From Candidatus Heimdallarchaeota archaeon (GTDB lineage: Archaea; Asgardarchaeota; Heimdallarchaeia; Heimdallarchaeales; Heimdallarchaeaceae): a stretch of DNA of 33,513 bases. Of this stretch, positions 32,665 through 33,513 are shown one piece after another. Below the pieces are notes generated by a model. That model ran no database searches and was not told the origin of the DNA. It was given only the letters and a program-made list of their open reading frames with translations. Location: the NCBI GenBank assembly GCA_023270155.1, contig JAGLTB010000043.1, forward strand, positions 1 to 33,513, in the 5' to 3' direction. Every line of letters begins with the position of its first letter. The first letter of the stretch is position 1. The position numbers were made by a program, and so were the translations under genes.

Positions 32665-33513
32665 TTATTCAACAAACACAATTTCTCTAAATTGTGAGAG
32701 TTCTTCTTTATTCATTCGATTTGGAAACTCAAAATTATTAATCAAGTCCTCAAAACCCTTCTCTATGTTTTTATTTGGGAGTAGAAATTCTATCTTTTTG
32801 TCTGGAAGAATCACAGCTATAAGGTAATATTGTCTTCCTTTCATACGATGATCAAGTGGAATGTCATCTTTTCCAAAGAATGCATAAATAACTGTTACAT
32901 AATTATCCAGTTTAGGTGCGGGATTAGGACCGAATACACCAACTGGTTGCTTATTTCCTTGAGCAATACTTGTATAACATATAGTAGAAAAATATTCGGG
33001 AGCGATAGAAATACTGCGTAAATCCTCTCTAATCAATTCTCCTCCAAAAGAAGCGAATCGGAAAAGAGCTACACCAATATTGTCTTCATTAGCCATTGTC
33101 TTTCTGAGATTTCTAATTTCTTCCTCTTTCTTAAGATGATAACTAGCATCTTTTACGTTAAGTATGAAGGTTTTTCTATCTCCATCAGTTACTTGGGTAA
33201 TGGTCACATGACATGGTAATTCAGACCCATCTTTCTTTCGGATTTGGTAAATCAATCCATCCATTACATTTCCTTCAAGAATAATAAATGAAAAATCTGG
33301 AAAAATGTTGTTGATTAGTGTTGAAGATACCTGTAATTCATGTAAACTATATCCAATCATCATTTCAAACATTTGATTAGCAAAAAGAAACATCCCTTTT
33401 GAATCAATTGAAGCTATTCCTGAGGAGATGCTCTGAAGGATCTTTGTTGATTCCTTAGATTCAATATCCCTCATCTTCTGATGATTTGCATTCTTCAAAC
33501 TAATTTGGATTAC
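32665..33513 (-). CDS. PAS-domain protein with C-terminal longin-like domain, 5' end cut by the window
   Basis: The frame is open to the window edge ('VIQISLKNANHQ...'), so the TTG at 33498 is probably internal. The visible part starts with a helix that could be a coiled coil, then a PAS domain ('LQSISSGIASIDSKGMFLFANQMFEMMIGYSLHEL', '...QIRKKDGSELPCHVTITQVTDGDRKTFILNVKDAS'), a linking helix, and a longin-like domain of the type frequent in Asgards ('GVALFRFASFGGELI', 'PVGVFGPNPAPKLDNYVTVIYAFFGKD', 'DHRMKGRQYYLIAVILPDKKIEFLLP'). PAS domains sense ligands or redox state; joined to a longin they could feed a signal to the GTPase encoded next. No kinase domain is seen in the window. Confidence 0.8.
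   Translation of the reverse strand, partial: VIQISLKNANHQKMRDIESKESTKILQSISSGIASIDSKGMFLFANQMFEMMIGYSLHELQVSSTLINNIFPDFSFIILEGNVMDGLIYQIRKKDGSELPCHVTITQVTDGDRKTFILNVKDASYHLKKEEEIRNLRKTMANEDNIGVALFRFASFGGELIREDLRSISIAPEYFSTICYTSIAQGNKQPVGVFGPNPAPKLDNYVTVIYAFFGKDDIPLDHRMKGRQYYLIAVILPDKKIEFLLPNKNIEKGFEDLINNFEFPNRMNKEELSQFREIVFVE

Overview
The window is AT-rich archaeal DNA, most likely from an Asgard archaeon; a Heimdallarchaeia-type lineage is my guess and I cannot prove it from sequence alone. The archaeal signs are a four-gene pyruvate:ferredoxin oxidoreductase operon in the order C-D-A-B, a short (336-residue) adenylosuccinate synthetase, a large Ski2-like helicase with zinc knuckles, AT-rich TATA/BRE-like boxes, and several genes whose TATA box lies only about 25-30 bases before the start codon. 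The Asgard signs are two eukaryote-like small GTPases (one Ras/Rab-like, one Arf-like fused to a longin-like domain), at least four further proteins with longin-like domains, a flotillin-like SPFH protein, an AN1 zinc-finger membrane protein and a protein that resembles eukaryotic CCDC47. There are no rRNA, tRNA, CRISPR or insertion-sequence features that I can support.

Layout. 1-4133: the 3' part of a flotillin-like gene, then a methyltransferase-like gene, a longin-like/winged-helix gene and an HD phosphohydrolase, these three on the minus strand. 4227-7109: porC-porD-porA-porB, tightly overlapping, minus strand. 7337-9000: three small unknowns on the minus strand (a 284-residue orphan, a two-helix membrane protein, a zinc-ribbon/winged-helix protein). 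9197-15602: a long plus-strand run with a double zinc ribbon protein, a DEVQ-box helicase, a membrane-TPR protein, a GIFT-domain-like protein (IFT52/GldG type) and a longin-like protein. 15562-16566: a CitG-family protein convergent with and overlapping the last of these. 16782-18972: a coiled-coil orphan and a fused NAD(P)HX epimerase/dehydratase. 18996-21519, minus strand: DegV, the CCDC47-like protein and a small GTPase. 21582-21690: a relic of a metallo-beta-lactamase-fold gene. 21728-27838, plus strand: purA, a tandem universal-stress-like protein, an AN1 finger joined to a decayed site-2-protease-like membrane domain, an APC transporter, a DinB-like protein, a TIGR04076-like protein and an EamA transporter. 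27845-33513, minus strand: a longin/winged-helix protein, an 898-residue protein built of 28-residue and 47-residue repeats, an Arf-like GTPase with a longin-like tail, and a PAS protein with a longin-like tail that runs off the window.

How the genes may work together. The por operon supplies or consumes acetyl-CoA with ferredoxin; the NAD(P)HX repair enzyme and purA are housekeeping. The most interesting material is the set of GTPase, longin and scaffold proteins. The right end (PAS-longin, Arf-longin, repeat scaffold, longin-wHTH) looks like a signalling or membrane-trafficking module on one strand. The GTPase/CCDC47-like pair near 20-21.5 kb could belong to membrane-protein insertion, and the GIFT-like/longin pair near 14 kb parallels domains used in eukaryotic intraflagellar transport and trafficking. 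These functional links are inference from fold-level resemblance and gene order.
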